Below are positions 8,930-19,724 of a stretch of 64,000 bases of DNA, piece after piece; the first letter of the stretch is position 1; every line of letters begins with the position of its first letter. A program made the position numbers and the translations under genes. This stretch comes from Saprospiraceae bacterium (GTDB lineage: Bacteria; Bacteroidota; Bacteroidia; Chitinophagales; Saprospiraceae): contig JANQQI010000030.1 of the NCBI GenBank assembly GCA_028285085.1, positions 1 to 64,000 on the forward strand, given 5' to 3'. The notes under the pieces are model-generated. The model had not been told where the DNA came from. It worked only from the letters and a program-made list of their open reading frames with translations, and searched no databases.

Positions 8930-9958
8930 ATGCCATCATCCAATAGCGTCCGTTTAGAAGATATTGCCCGCCAGTTGCGCATTTCCGTGGCTACGGTATC
9001 GCGTGCCTTATCGGGTGATGCCCGTGTCAAAGCGGCCACCCGCGAGCTGGTGCTGCAGACGGCGGCTCAGATGGGGTATGTTCCTAATTCCGTAGCGCGG
9101 GGGCTCCGCAAAGGCCGGACCTACATGCTGGGAGTCCTGATCCCAAAGTACGATGATGCTTTTTTTGTAGAAATTGTAAAAGGTGTTGAACACGCGGCTC
9201 GATCGCGGCAATATAAAGTTCTCATTGCCTCCTCGGAGCAATCCTACCAGCGCGAACGTGAAAGTACTCAGATGTTCCAGCAAGGAGGTGTTGACGGCCT
9301 TCTGGTCTGCCTGTGCAAAGAAACACGCCGCTACCAACATTTTGAGCAACTGATTAAGCGAAACATTCCCATTGTACAATTTGATTGTGTAAGCAAAACT
9401 TTGGCTAGTGATCGTGTCACCACGGATGATGTCTTGGGGGCCCGCCAAGCGGTAGATTATTTACTCAACAGCGGGCGCCGGCGTATTGCTTATCTCGGTG
9501 GGCCGGCGCAGTTGGAAGGCTACCAAAATCGGCTGCGCGGTTATCGGGAAGCGTTGCAAGCCGCGCAAATTCCGTACGATGAACAGCTTATTGTCCATTC
9601 CGACCATGGTGCCAGAGCGGGCGACATGGAGGTGATTGCCAATTTCCTGAAAAAGCTGCAACCTCTGCCCGACGGTATTTTCGCCAGTAATGACCTCTTA
9701 GCCATTCTGGCCATGAAAAGTCTCAAACGTATGGGACTTAAAATTCCTGAAGATATCGCTATCGTGGGCTACGGCAACTCTCCCTTCAGTACCATCTACG
9801 AGCCCGCACTAAGCACTGTATTCCAACCTGCTTTTGAAATGGGCGAACAAGCTACCCAGCTTTTAATCGAGCGCATCGAGAGTAGCGATAACGAATCACC
9901 CCTCCCCTTCCAAGATCTTACACTGCCGACTTATTTCATTCAAAGAGAAAGCACTTAA
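8930..9958 (+). CDS. LacI family transcriptional regulator
   Basis: The 342-residue protein has an N-terminal LacI helix-turn-helix (VRLEDIARQLRISVATVSRA, about 6-25) and hinge helix (NSVARGLRKG). A periplasmic-binding-protein-like effector domain follows (YMLGVLIPKYDDAFFVEIVKG... RRRIAYLGGP... DGIFASNDLLAILAMKSLKRMG... STVFQP). The ATG at 8930 is used rather than the TTG one codon earlier. The sugar effector is unknown, but the divergent alpha-1,6-type glucosidase suggests an oligosaccharide or its hydrolysis product. Operator-like palindromes sit between the two genes. Confidence 0.9.
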   Translation: MPSSNSVRLEDIARQLRISVATVSRALSGDARVKAATRELVLQTAAQMGYVPNSVARGLRKGRTYMLGVLIPKYDDAFFVEIVKGVEHAARSRQYKVLIASSEQSYQRERESTQMFQQGGVDGLLVCLCKETRRYQHFEQLIKRNIPIVQFDCVSKTLASDRVTTDDVLGARQAVDYLLNSGRRRIAYLGGPAQLEGYQNRLRGYREALQAAQIPYDEQLIVHSDHGARAGDMEVIANFLKKLQPLPDGIFASNDLLAILAMKSLKRMGLKIPEDIAIVGYGNSPFSTIYEPALSTVFQPAFEMGEQATQLLIERIESSDNESPLPFQDLTLPTYFIQREST

Positions 9959-10101
9959 ATTCGCTTGGGGAAAATTCTCTCGATGGCTATATTTACTCCC
10001 CCAAATGAAAGCCATTAACTCCCGGCGGTGATTGACCTGATCCGACCTCTCCATTTTACTATTCATTATCACAACTTTTCATAACCCTTAAAACCAAAAT
10101 C

Positions 10102-10965
10102 ATGAGTGAACATTTCGATCCGGATTGGCTGGAGCACTACGCCAATTCACAGTTTGAACGCACCACGCTACGACAGGATTTGCAACAGATGATTGCAGAT
10201 AGCTACACGGATACGCTGGACGAGCACCGCTTTGCTCTGCACTTATCCGAAAATCCATCGGTAGTCATGAATCCTGACCCAACATTTTCGCACCATCAAC
10301 TCGTTGATGAGATCGCTGACATTTACAAATTCACCACGCCTTATCTGCGCTTACCGACACAGAGAATGATTGGACTTAGCCAAGCGGACAATGCCGTTGG
10401 GCGAAGTTTTTTCACCCCAACTGTTGGCTGGAATTCTAATTACCCCAACAATTTTACTGCGAACAAACAACTGGGAATCATTACTTCGGTAGGGAATACC
10501 GATGAATGGACTAGCGGTAATGCTAGTTATTCGCGAACGACACTAGAATTCTTATCTCCGGCAATGGACAAAGACTATGACAAGCTAACCTTCGTACTCA
10601 ATTATCTATTTTCCTATCAACTCGAACACGAAATCAATGTTGGTTCAGGAACACCTTTCAGTGAGCAAAAAGTCCATTTAACGGCAACCGTCAAAGAATT
10701 CACCCCCAATAATGTGGATTCTGGTCGCGCTGGGCTACCGTCCAATGAATTCTTATTCAAATACGACCATCAACTCCGTGGCAGCTCGGTTCCCACGACT
10801 TTGAAATCGAGTCAGCAGCCGAAGCTCCACTTGAAAAACATAGATATTCCCCAGGCCAAAACAGGTTTTTATTACCGCTTAATTATTGAGCTGTATGTCT
10901 ATACCTGGATGAATTATGGCCGAGGCGCTAATCAAGCTACCTTTACACTGGTGCCTTTCGCCTAA
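10102..10965 (+). CDS. Hypothetical protein, no recognised family
   Basis: The open frame begins ATG AGT GAA CAT and gives 287 residues with normal codon use, so it is very likely real. There is no signal peptide and no membrane segment. The first 60 residues look helical; the rest is polar and beta-rich with many Asn, Thr and Tyr (VGWNSNYPNNFTANKQLGI, FYYRLIIELYVYTWMNYGRG). I cannot assign a fold or function. It stands alone between the LacI-type gene (144 bp upstream, same strand) and a convergent TetR gene. Confidence 0.6.
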   Translation: MSEHFDPDWLEHYANSQFERTTLRQDLQQMIADSYTDTLDEHRFALHLSENPSVVMNPDPTFSHHQLVDEIADIYKFTTPYLRLPTQRMIGLSQADNAVGRSFFTPTVGWNSNYPNNFTANKQLGIITSVGNTDEWTSGNASYSRTTLEFLSPAMDKDYDKLTFVLNYLFSYQLEHEINVGSGTPFSEQKVHLTATVKEFTPNNVDSGRAGLPSNEFLFKYDHQLRGSSVPTTLKSSQQPKLHLKNIDIPQAKTGFYYRLIIELYVYTWMNYGRGANQATFTLVPFA

Positions 10966-11018
10966 CTAAAAAAATTCGATGAAATGAAAAGGTGGGTACT
11001 GGTTGGGTACCCGCTGTT

Positions 11019-11600
11019 TTACTCCAACACCGCCAGCGCCATCTTGATCATTCGCTGGTACTCCCCGGGATCGGGATCAATCTTGGACATGACTCTAAGG
11101 CCATTGTAGAAAGTGAAGAAAAAGGAAGCCAAGGCATGAATATCCTTATCCGGGCTGATCTCACCTCGCTCGACACCTTTTTGAAAGAAAGCAACAAAAA
11201 TATCAATAAAGGTCTTTTTGTTGTCCAACACTTCAAGGAAGACCGTGCGATCCCCCGGTACGAGTTCAATCGTACAATTCACGACAAAGCAACCGCGCTG
11301 CTCTTTGTCTTGGACCGCTTCCTGAGCAGCCAACGCCATGAGCTTTTTCATGCCTTCCTGCACGGAATCTTGCTGCGCGAAAAACTCCAGAATACTGGTT
11401 CTATTTTGGCAGCGATACAGCTGCAGGGCACGCATATAAAGCGTCTTTTTATCACCGAAAGTATCATAAATGCTGGCCCGATTGATCCCCAGGTGATCTA
11501 CCAAGTTTTGCATAGAAGTCGCATGGAAACCTTGTTTCCAGAATAAGGTCATGGCTTTTTCCAGGACTTCTTGTTCGTCAAATGTTTTTACTCTCGGCAT
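11019..11600 (-). CDS. TetR/AcrR family transcriptional regulator
   Basis: The 193-residue protein has an N-terminal TetR DNA-binding domain: VLEKAMTLFWKQGFHATSMQ, then the recognition region LGINRASIYDTFGDKKTLY (about 37-55). The helical C-terminal ligand-binding domain (FVVNCTIELVPGDRTVFLEV... ALASFFFTFYNGLRVMSKI) resembles the TetR_C_16 type. It lies 54 bp downstream of an SDR gene on the same strand, with a strong hairpin between. A pair of matching palindromes lies upstream of the SDR gene, so it probably represses the SDR-TetR unit and releases on binding a small hydrophobic or electrophilic molecule. Confidence 0.9.
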   Translation of the reverse strand: MPRVKTFDEQEVLEKAMTLFWKQGFHATSMQNLVDHLGINRASIYDTFGDKKTLYMRALQLYRCQNRTSILEFFAQQDSVQEGMKKLMALAAQEAVQDKEQRGCFVVNCTIELVPGDRTVFLEVLDNKKTFIDIFVAFFQKGVERGEISPDKDIHALASFFFTFYNGLRVMSKIDPDPGEYQRMIKMALAVLE

Positions 11601-11611
11601 AATAATGCGAA

Positions 11612-11640
11612 TTGTAGAGTCGGAAAATCCGACTCTACAA
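11612..11640. repeat. Perfect 13-bp inverted repeat in SDR-TetR spacer
   Basis: TTGTAGAGTCGGA (11612-11624) and TCCGACTCTACAA (11628-11640) are perfect complements with an AAA loop. No T-run follows on the minus strand, so it is not a typical terminator. It lies 12 bp upstream of the TetR start codon, where it could stabilise mRNA, attenuate read-through or be a REP-like element. Confidence 0.7.
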
Positions 11641-11653
11641 GTTAGGTATTTTC

Positions 11654-12406
11654 TTAGAGTGTGGCCATACCGCCATCGATCTCAACTTCGGTTCCCAGCA
11701 TAAAACTGGAATCATCAGAAGCCAAGAAAACGACATAGCTTGCCACTTCTTCCGGCTTTCCAAAACGACCAATTGGTACATTCTGCAAAATCTGACCCGC
11801 TGCCTGTTCAATCTGCTCGGGGGTCATGCCCGTTTTGTTAAAAAATGGCGTTTCAATTGGACCAGGACTTACAGCATTCACGCGAATACCGCGCCCAACT
11901 AATTCGGCAGAGAGCGTTCGTGCAAACGAGCGTACCGCCGCTTTCGTCGCCGCGTACACACTAAACCCAGCCATGCCCAATTGGTTCGCAATCGAGGTAT
12001 TAAGAATAATCGATCCGCCACCTTCAAAATAAGGCAGTGCTTTCTGGATCGAGAAGTATAGCCCCTTAACGTTGACATCAAATTGGCTATCAAAATGCGC
12101 TTCCGTAGCGGCTTCAATTGGCGCAGGTTGCCCAAAACCAGCATTTACAAAAAGAGTATTAATCTTGCCGTATTTATCACCAACTTCTTTGAAGAATCGG
12201 TCCAATTCATCAACTTTTCCAACATCCGCAATACCAACATGATCAAAAAGATCTCCATGCTGTTGCAGTGCTTCGTCTCGTCTTTCAGCGTGACGCGCAT
12301 TAGTAATTACTGTAGCGCCTTCACTTTTGAATGCTTTGGCTGTAGCCAAACCTATACCACTGGTACCTCCAGTGATTACTGCGATTTTTCCGTTTAGTTT
12401 ACCCAT
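11654..12406 (-). CDS. SDR family NAD(P)-dependent oxidoreductase
   Basis: This 250-residue classical short-chain dehydrogenase has the cofactor-binding TGGTSGIG near the N-terminus, the NAG motif (LFVNAGFG), a catalytic Ser (NTSIANQLG), YAATK (Tyr-x-x-x-Lys) and the PGPIETPFF loop. ATG 12406 gives the standard MGKLNGKIAVITGG start; the longer open frame upstream covers the operator pair and was rejected. The Arg residues after TNARHAERRDE suggest NADPH preference, but this is weak. The substrate is unknown. It sits in an apparent operon with the downstream TetR gene. Confidence 0.9.
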   Translation of the reverse strand: MGKLNGKIAVITGGTSGIGLATAKAFKSEGATVITNARHAERRDEALQQHGDLFDHVGIADVGKVDELDRFFKEVGDKYGKINTLFVNAGFGQPAPIEAATEAHFDSQFDVNVKGLYFSIQKALPYFEGGGSIILNTSIANQLGMAGFSVYAATKAAVRSFARTLSAELVGRGIRVNAVSPGPIETPFFNKTGMTPEQIEQAAGQILQNVPIGRFGKPEEVASYVVFLASDDSSFMLGTEVEIDGGMATL

Positions 12407-12439
12407 CAGATTTGATTTTTTATGAGTTTTAAAAATATT

Positions 12440-12453
12440 AGAATGATCGTTCT
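12440..12453. promoter_or_regulatory. TetR operator-like palindrome, site 2
   Basis: AGAATGATCGTTCT matches the 12471 site except for one base in one arm. It lies 34 bp upstream of the SDR start codon. Confidence 0.6.
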
Positions 12454-12470
12454 GAATCAAAAACAATAAC

Positions 12471-12484
12471 AGAACGAGCGTTCT
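12471..12484. promoter_or_regulatory. TetR operator-like palindrome, site 1
   Basis: AGAACGAGCGTTCT is a perfect 6-bp inverted repeat around two bases. Its centre is 31 bp (about three helical turns) from that of the 12440 site, so two dimers would bind on the same face of the DNA. Confidence 0.65.
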
Positions 12485-12638
12485 AAATAAAATGTTTTCG
12501 CAGTCCTCATTTTTTTTTGAAAATTTTAAAAATGATATAAAATATCCTCCGATAGCACCATAAAACCAACTACCGAAAATTTGAATCTGCAAGGGCTTTT
12601 CGTAAGTTCGTAGATCACCCCTGAATGATATTCAAACT

Positions 12639-14357
12639 ATGCGAGTTCTCCCATTGATCTTATTTTTATCCCTTTGCCTTCATTGTTCTACTCCAAAACA
12701 AGGCCTCAAGACCGAAGCCAACCCGCCAATTGAAGCGATCATCCTGGATTTTGAAAACTATCAGCAAGCTCAGTATGCTGGACTGGATTCCAGTTGGGTA
12801 GATTTAAAAGAAACAGCCATTCAAGCCGAGATCAACACGCTGGAAGGGCTACAACAACGCTTGCAGCAGCTCGATCCAACTCAGTTGAGCACGGATCAGC
12901 AAATCAACCGGGACTTACTACAACTGATCATCGAAGACCGCTTATTCCAATTGCATTTCAAGACGCATCGCTTTCCATTAAATGCTGAAGGTGGCTTTTT
13001 GACCGACATCTTATACGACATTCAGGGACGCAGTATCAGCAACGAAGCGGCCTTACAGGCTTTTTTCAAAAAACTCAACACCCTTCCCGATTACCTCGCC
13101 CAACGCCAAAAGCAGATGCAGCTCGGGCAAGCAGAGGGAAAAAGCTCACCCCAACTTATTGTCCGCAATTGCATCCAACTCATTGATCTTTTCCTCGCTA
13201 CCGATCCCGCCCAAACGTTTTATATGACGCCAGCTAGAAATCGGTCAGAGTTGGGGAAAATGATCCTGCCAATCGTCGAGCAGAAAATCTTTCCGGCTTA
13301 TCGTCAGTTCCGCCAATTCTTACAGGAAGATTATTTGCCCAAGGCACCGGAAGCCATCGGTATTTCTAAAATCACGGAGGGTAAAGCGTTTTATGAGCAA
13401 CGCGTCCGTTATTTCACTACACTAGATATTAGTCCACAGGAAGTTTTTGATATTGGACAGCAAGAGGTCAAGCGGATTCGTACCGAGATGGAAGCGATCA
13501 TCGCACAGCTCAATTTTGGGGGTAGCTTCGAGGAGTTCCTGGCTTTCCTCCGAGCAGATCCTCAATTTTACGCTAAGACCGGAGAAGAACTTCTCAAGCA
13601 GGCCGCCTGGATTACTAAACGCATGGAAGGCCAGCTTCCCAAATATTTTGGGCAATTGCCACGTATGCCACTCACTGTACTGCCAGTGGCGCCGAGCATT
13701 GCTCCCAACTACACCAGCGGCCGCTATTCGCCGGGCAGCTACGAACAGCACCGCGCCGGCGCTTATTTGGTTAATACTTATAAACTGGAAAGTCGACCTC
13801 TTTATGCTTTACCCGCGCTGTCTTTGCACGAAGGCGTGCCGGGACATCACTTGCAAATCATGCTCGCCGCAGAAATCGAAGATGTGCCTGACTTTCGCCG
13901 GCGTACCTATCTATCGGCCTACGGTGAAGGCTGGGGACTCTACGCCGAGTATCTGGGCAAAGAAGCCGGGATTTACGACAATCTCTACGAAGAATTCGGG
14001 CGCCTGACCTATGAAATGTGGCGGGCTTGCCGGTTGGTGGTAGACCCGGGAATGCATTACTTTGGTTGGACGCGCCAACAGGCCTTCGAATTTATGCTTT
14101 CCAATACGGCTCTTTCCCTACATGAGGTCAATACTGAGATTGATCGCTACATTGGTTGGCCGGGCCAGGCGGTATCCTATAAAATGGGCGAGCTAACGAT
14201 CCGAGATTTACGGAAGGAAGCGGAACAAGCACTTGGTCAAGATTTTGACCTCAGAGCATTTCACGATATAATCTTGGAAAACGGCTCCGTTCCACTTAAC
14301 ACCTTAAAGCACATCATCCGTACGGAATTGATTCAGGCGCCAAAGCAAAAGGGGTAA
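12639..14357 (+). CDS. DUF885 family lipoprotein (putative metallopeptidase)
   Basis: The 572-residue protein begins with a lipoprotein signal (MRVLPLILFLSLCLHCSTP; lipobox Cys16). It then shows the DUF885 fold, including LSLHEGVPGHHLQIM (around 390-405), SAYGEGWGLYAEYL, and the C-terminal RYIGWPGQAVSYKMGE. The HEGVPGHH motif with the later Glu-rich helix is the presumed zinc site. Members are annotated as uncharacterised or M32/M3-like peptidases, and activity is not proved for most. It is probably anchored in the outer membrane facing the periplasm. It is convergent with yebC and shares a terminator hairpin that overlaps its stop codon. Confidence 0.85.
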   Translation: MRVLPLILFLSLCLHCSTPKQGLKTEANPPIEAIILDFENYQQAQYAGLDSSWVDLKETAIQAEINTLEGLQQRLQQLDPTQLSTDQQINRDLLQLIIEDRLFQLHFKTHRFPLNAEGGFLTDILYDIQGRSISNEAALQAFFKKLNTLPDYLAQRQKQMQLGQAEGKSSPQLIVRNCIQLIDLFLATDPAQTFYMTPARNRSELGKMILPIVEQKIFPAYRQFRQFLQEDYLPKAPEAIGISKITEGKAFYEQRVRYFTTLDISPQEVFDIGQQEVKRIRTEMEAIIAQLNFGGSFEEFLAFLRADPQFYAKTGEELLKQAAWITKRMEGQLPKYFGQLPRMPLTVLPVAPSIAPNYTSGRYSPGSYEQHRAGAYLVNTYKLESRPLYALPALSLHEGVPGHHLQIMLAAEIEDVPDFRRRTYLSAYGEGWGLYAEYLGKEAGIYDNLYEEFGRLTYEMWRACRLVVDPGMHYFGWTRQQAFEFMLSNTALSLHEVNTEIDRYIGWPGQAVSYKMGELTIRDLRKEAEQALGQDFDLRAFHDIILENGSVPLNTLKHIIRTELIQAPKQKG

Positions 14358-14385
14358 ACCGACCACTTGATCAGGCTTACCCCTT
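14349..14385. terminator. Bidirectional terminator between DUF885 gene and yebC
   Basis: AAGGGGTAA (14349-14357, including the stop codon) pairs with TTACCCCTT (14377-14385). The genes are convergent, so it can serve both. Confidence 0.5.
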
Positions 14386-14408
14386 CTACTCTATCGAAGA
14401 TGATGCGT

Positions 14409-15119
14409 TTAACCAATATTGGTATATACTTCTTGTACGTCCTCGTCGTCTTCGATCTTATCGATAAGTTTCTCGACATCAACCATTTGCTCATCCGAAA
14501 ATTCTACCGGTGAGGTCGGAATACGTTGAAGATTGGCTTTCGTAATTTCAATATTACGCTCTTCGAAAGCCTTGGATAGATTACCAAAGTTAGTGTAATC
14601 ACCGTAGGCATATACGGTATTATCGTCTACTTGCAGTTCTTCCAATCCAGCATCGATCATCTCTAGTTCTAACTCTTCAAGATCAAGTGCCTCAGGTTTT
14701 TCAAATTCAAAAACCGCTTTACGATTGAACATAAACTCCAAGGATCCCGTAGGTACCAATCCACCACCAGATTTATTAAAGTAGGATTTCACATTGGCCA
14801 CGGTGCGTGTAGTATTATCCGTTGCGCATTCGACAAATACCAAAACACCATGCGGGCCTTTGCCTTCGTAATTGACCTCGGTAAAATTTTGGGCATCCTT
14901 ACCCGCTGCTCTTTCGATTGCCGAAGCAATATTGTTTTTGGGCATGTTTTGCGCCTTCGCATTTTGGATTGCCAGGCGCAATTTTGCGTTCATGGATGGG
15001 TCAGGGCCGCCTTCTTTCGCCGCGATGGTAATGGCACGGGCCAGTTTAGGAAATATTTTGGACATCTTAGCCCACCGCTTTTCTTTGGCTGCACGACGGT
15101 ATTCGAACGCTCTTCCCAT
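14409..15119 (-). CDS. YebC/PmpR-family protein (TACO1 homologue)
   Basis: The 236-residue protein begins [20 protein letters not shown] and contains [40 protein letters not shown] and [16 protein letters not shown], all hallmarks of the YebC family. These proteins bind the ribosome and DNA; recent work on the family links them to relief of translation stalls at proline stretches, while older annotation calls them transcriptional regulators. The start at 15119 gives the family's usual N-terminus; the frame upstream to 15152 is extra. It is a cytosolic single gene. Confidence 0.95.
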   Translation of the reverse strand: MGRAFEYRRAAKEKRWAKMSKIFPKLARAITIAAKEGGPDPSMNAKLRLAIQNAKAQNMPKNNIASAIERAAGKDAQNFTEVNYEGKGPHGVLVFVECATDNTTRTVANVKSYFNKSGGGLVPTGSLEFMFNRKAVFEFEKPEALDLEELELEMIDAGLEELQVDDNTVYAYGDYTNFGNLSKAFEERNIEITKANLQRIPTSPVEFSDEQMVDVEKLIDKIEDDEDVQEVYTNIG

Positions 15120-15152
15120 TATATTTTTTTTAATGTTAGAAAATAACGGCAC

Positions 15153-17091
<1,939 letters not shown>

Positions 17092-17147
17092 TTTTTATAA
17101 ACAAACGACAACGAAAAATCAATTTTAAATAACCTAAAATATAAATC

Positions 17148-17351
17148 ATGAGAACCTTAGGTATGTACATGGCTATCTTTGGCCTTGGCTCAGCGATTAT
17201 GAACAGTTTCGACTATAATTTCACTTTGTTGATGTGGATCGACAACTGGGGAACAACTACTGGCTGGATCATTCGCATTGCCTTGATTGTCATTGGTGCT
17301 TTGTTATTTTTCTTAAGCCCGGCGCCAGAAGAAGAAGCGCCAGAAGCTTAG
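17148..17351 (+). CDS. Small membrane protein
   Basis: The 67-residue protein has two hydrophobic helices (LGMYMAIFGLGSAIM and WIIRIALIVIGALLFFLSP) and an acidic tail EEEAPEA. No function is known. It follows the ABC-F gene by 56 bp and is closed by a strong terminator, so it may be co-transcribed with it. Confidence 0.65.
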   Translation: MRTLGMYMAIFGLGSAIMNSFDYNFTLLMWIDNWGTTTGWIIRIALIVIGALLFFLSPAPEEEAPEA

Positions 17352-17370
17352 GATAAGCTAAAGCTAATTG

Positions 17371-17407
17371 AAAAGCCATTTCGGTCGATATCGAAATGGC
17401 TTTTTCA
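17371..17407 (+). terminator. Rho-independent terminator
   Basis: AAAAGCCATTTCG (17371-17383) pairs perfectly with CGAAATGGCTTTT (17392-17404), with T-run. It ends the ABC-F / small membrane protein transcript. Confidence 0.85.
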
Positions 17408-17482
17408 TTTTATCCTTTTCTTTACAAAGGATCACCTCTATTTCATATCCGCAAAAATTGTTTCTTCTCTCCCATTCTTCAT

Positions 17483-17512
17483 TTTGTTTTAGTCTAACAA
17501 CTCCTATCTTTA
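17483..17512 (+). promoter_or_regulatory. Bacteroidota-type promoter for the GNAT gene
   Basis: TTTG at 17483-17486 (-33) and TATCTTTA at 17505-17512 (-7, one base off TAnnTTTG) are 18 bp apart. The start codon follows at 17544. Confidence 0.45.
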
Positions 17513-17543
17513 AGCCCTTTATTGGCCATCAGAAAACGACCTA

Positions 17544-17939
17544 ATGACCATCACTTACCAACGCGAAGATCATCAGCTTGATCCCTCCGAATTCATAGAC
17601 TTGCTCGTACGCAGTACACTAGGTGAACGCCGCCCGATTGACCAACCGGAACGCATCCAAAAGATGTGTCAAACGGCCAATTTAATTATCACTGCACGCG
17701 ATGAAAGTGGACGCCTGATTGGCGTGGCCCGATCGATTTCTGATTTTGCCTATTGCACTTATTTGTCGGATCTAGCTGTCGATCAGGCCATACAACAGCA
17801 AGGTATTGGCAAAACTCTAGTCGAAAAAACCAAAGCGGCGGCCCCGAAGGCCAAATTAATCTTGCTGGCCGCCCCAGCAGCAGTCGATTACTATCCTCGG
17901 ATTGGCATGCAGGCTTTTGCCCATTGCTTCACCCTCTAA
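17544..17939 (+). CDS. GNAT family N-acetyltransferase
   Basis: The 131-residue acetyltransferase has LIGVARSISDFAYCTYLSDL (beta 2-4), the acetyl-CoA loop QQGIGKTLV (about 87-95) and YYPRIGMQAF near the C-terminus. This compact form resembles the family of small YncA/PhnO-like GNATs. The substrate is unknown. It is followed after 15 bp by an aldo/keto reductase gene, probably co-transcribed. Confidence 0.85.
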   Translation: MTITYQREDHQLDPSEFIDLLVRSTLGERRPIDQPERIQKMCQTANLIITARDESGRLIGVARSISDFAYCTYLSDLAVDQAIQQQGIGKTLVEKTKAAAPKAKLILLAAPAAVDYYPRIGMQAFAHCFTL

Positions 17940-17954
17940 ACTTGTTTGAACATT

Positions 17955-18941
17955 ATGAAATATCGGAAACTCGGAAAGACCAATTGGCAAATCTCGGAAA
18001 TCTCACTTGGCACCTGGCAAGTTGGTGGCAAATGGGGCAGTCCTTTTGACCACCAATCCGCAGAGTACATTTTAAATACGGCTATTGATTCTGGCATCAA
18101 TTTTATCGATACTGCAGATGTCTACAGTGCCGGGATGAGTGAAACAGCCGTCGGCAAAGTAGTGCGCCAAAGAAGCGAAAAAATCTACGTCGCTACCAAA
18201 TGCGGTCGGCAACTTGATCCGCACACCAACGAAGCGTACCAACCCGCCGCTTTGCGTCGCTTTGTCGAAGACAGTCTGCAACGTACTGGACTCGAAACCC
18301 TTGATTTGATCCAATTGCACTGCCCGCCCAGTGAAGTCTACTACCGGCCGGAGATCTTCGGCTTATTCGAACGCCTCCGCGAAGAAGGAAAAATCCAACA
18401 CCTTGGCGTTAGTGTCGAGAAAGTTGAGCAGGCCCTGAAAGCGATTGAATATTCGAATGTGGTTTCCGTGCAAATCATTTTCAATCTCTTCCGACAACGG
18501 CCCACTGATTTGTTTTTCAAACGGGCACAACAACGTGACGTCGGTATCATTGTCAGAGTACCACTAGCCAGTGGACTACTCACCGGTCGTTACAGCTCGA
18601 GTACTGTCTTTGGCAAGGATGATCATCGTTTCTTTAATCGTGATGGCGCTGCCTTTGACAAAGGCGAAACCTTTGCCGGCATCAATTATGAAAAGGGACT
18701 AGAAGCTGTGGACCGTTTAAAGGCCATCTTCCCCGCAGCGGAAAATCTTGCTCCGATTGCACTGCAGTGGATTTTACGGTTTCCAGAAGTCAGCTGCATC
18801 ATCCCCGGCGCCTCGCGTGTCGAACAGATTGCATCCAACCTATCTTCACTACAACGACCAGAATTAAGTGAAGCACAAGTAGCCGCGATGCAAGCCATCT
18901 ACGAAGACTTGATTAAAGCCGAAGTCCATCATCTATGGTAA
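17955..18941 (+). CDS. Aldo/keto reductase
   Basis: This 328-residue TIM-barrel oxidoreductase begins MKYRKLGKTNWQISEISLGT. It shows the tetrad: Asp in FIDTADVYSAG, Tyr in the same loop, Lys in YVATKCGRQ, and His in LIQLHCPP. SCIIPGASRVEQIASNL is the NADPH-binding C-terminal part. It is of the AKR11/AKR12-like bacterial type; the substrate is unknown. ATG 17955 is preferred over the TTG at 17946. Its last 7 bp overlap the next gene, indicating an operon. Confidence 0.9.
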   Translation: MKYRKLGKTNWQISEISLGTWQVGGKWGSPFDHQSAEYILNTAIDSGINFIDTADVYSAGMSETAVGKVVRQRSEKIYVATKCGRQLDPHTNEAYQPAALRRFVEDSLQRTGLETLDLIQLHCPPSEVYYRPEIFGLFERLREEGKIQHLGVSVEKVEQALKAIEYSNVVSVQIIFNLFRQRPTDLFFKRAQQRDVGIIVRVPLASGLLTGRYSSSTVFGKDDHRFFNRDGAAFDKGETFAGINYEKGLEAVDRLKAIFPAAENLAPIALQWILRFPEVSCIIPGASRVEQIASNLSSLQRPELSEAQVAAMQAIYEDLIKAEVHHLW

Positions 18942-19402
18942 GAAGGCCTAAGCAAAAAAATAAAGCCCTCATTTTAATCATTGCAGGTCTGCTAATGACG
19001 ACTGTTGTCTTGATGTATCTCATTGTTAGTAGAAGTCCTGACCGTGTGGCTCAAATACGTAGCGCGGAAAAGAATAATTCTACCAGTGAAGGCATGACAC
19101 TTGCGCTGCCTGAGCCCGCTAATATCTATCTTAAGCGGGCTTTTCGAGCGGAAGCGAAGCAAAATCATCTGCTCGCGATAGCAGAATATCAAAATGCACT
19201 CAGGGAACAGCCCGGCCAAATGCAGTGGCATCTTCAGTTGGTAAAAAATGCAGCTCAGGAATATCAGAAACGTCCGTCCTACCGTAAGCAAGCCCTTCAG
19301 CACTTACGTAATGCTTACAATCTTCTGGATCAAAGTAATGCCATGGCTTTCCGCCCAAGTCTGGATAGTTTGGGGCAAATTATTTTGCAAGCAAAAGAAT
19401 AA
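18935..19402 (+). CDS. Membrane-anchored TPR-like protein
   Basis: The 155-residue protein has a basic N-terminus (MVRRPKQKNK), one membrane helix (ALILIIAGLLMTTVVLMYLI) and a helical periplasmic part. The segment YLKRAFRAEAKQNHLLAIAE fits one TPR unit and a second, weaker one follows. Function unknown. The start overlaps the stop of the aldo/keto reductase gene, so translation is probably coupled. Confidence 0.65.
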   Translation: MVRRPKQKNKALILIIAGLLMTTVVLMYLIVSRSPDRVAQIRSAEKNNSTSEGMTLALPEPANIYLKRAFRAEAKQNHLLAIAEYQNALREQPGQMQWHLQLVKNAAQEYQKRPSYRKQALQHLRNAYNLLDQSNAMAFRPSLDSLGQIILQAKE

Positions 19403-19529
19403 TAGACTGTCCGAGTTGAGAATTTGATAAAGAAAGGATATGGGATATAAACGTCGATGGATAAGCTAAATAAATAACTTTGGCTGATCATTAGCAAAGG
19501 AGCGCTATTTTGGATGGTAGATATATTTT

Positions 19530-19724
19530 GGGCTTTGAGGGTGGGACCCACCCGCTGTCCGCCGCCGCCGACCAGCTCGGTCGCAAGATGCTTCAGGCAT
19601 ATAGCTCGCCAGTCTTTACCGGGAGCATTTTATGGTAATTTGCAACGCTGAGATCGTTTTGGCCAAAAGACAATGATTGCGTTACTATCTATAGATTCCG
19701 GAAAGAGCCGGATTCCATAAATCA
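19530..19724 (-). repeat. Dispersed about 195-bp repeat, copy 1
   Basis: Reverse-complement copy of the sequences at 27591-27785 and 46666-46861. The GC-rich end (19530-19620) differs from copy 2 at only two of about 91 positions. It contains the palindrome GGGTGGGACCCACCC, a CGACC/GGTCG hairpin (19569-19583), conserved CTATAG and TCCGGA palindromes, and TTTATGGAAT at the far end. There is no credible coding frame. It lies between the TPR gene and ada. Confidence 0.85.

Noticed and set aside
12407-12592. N-terminal extension of the SDR protein
   Set aside because: The extra 62 residues include the operator palindromes and do not look like a signal or domain; the family start is at 12406.
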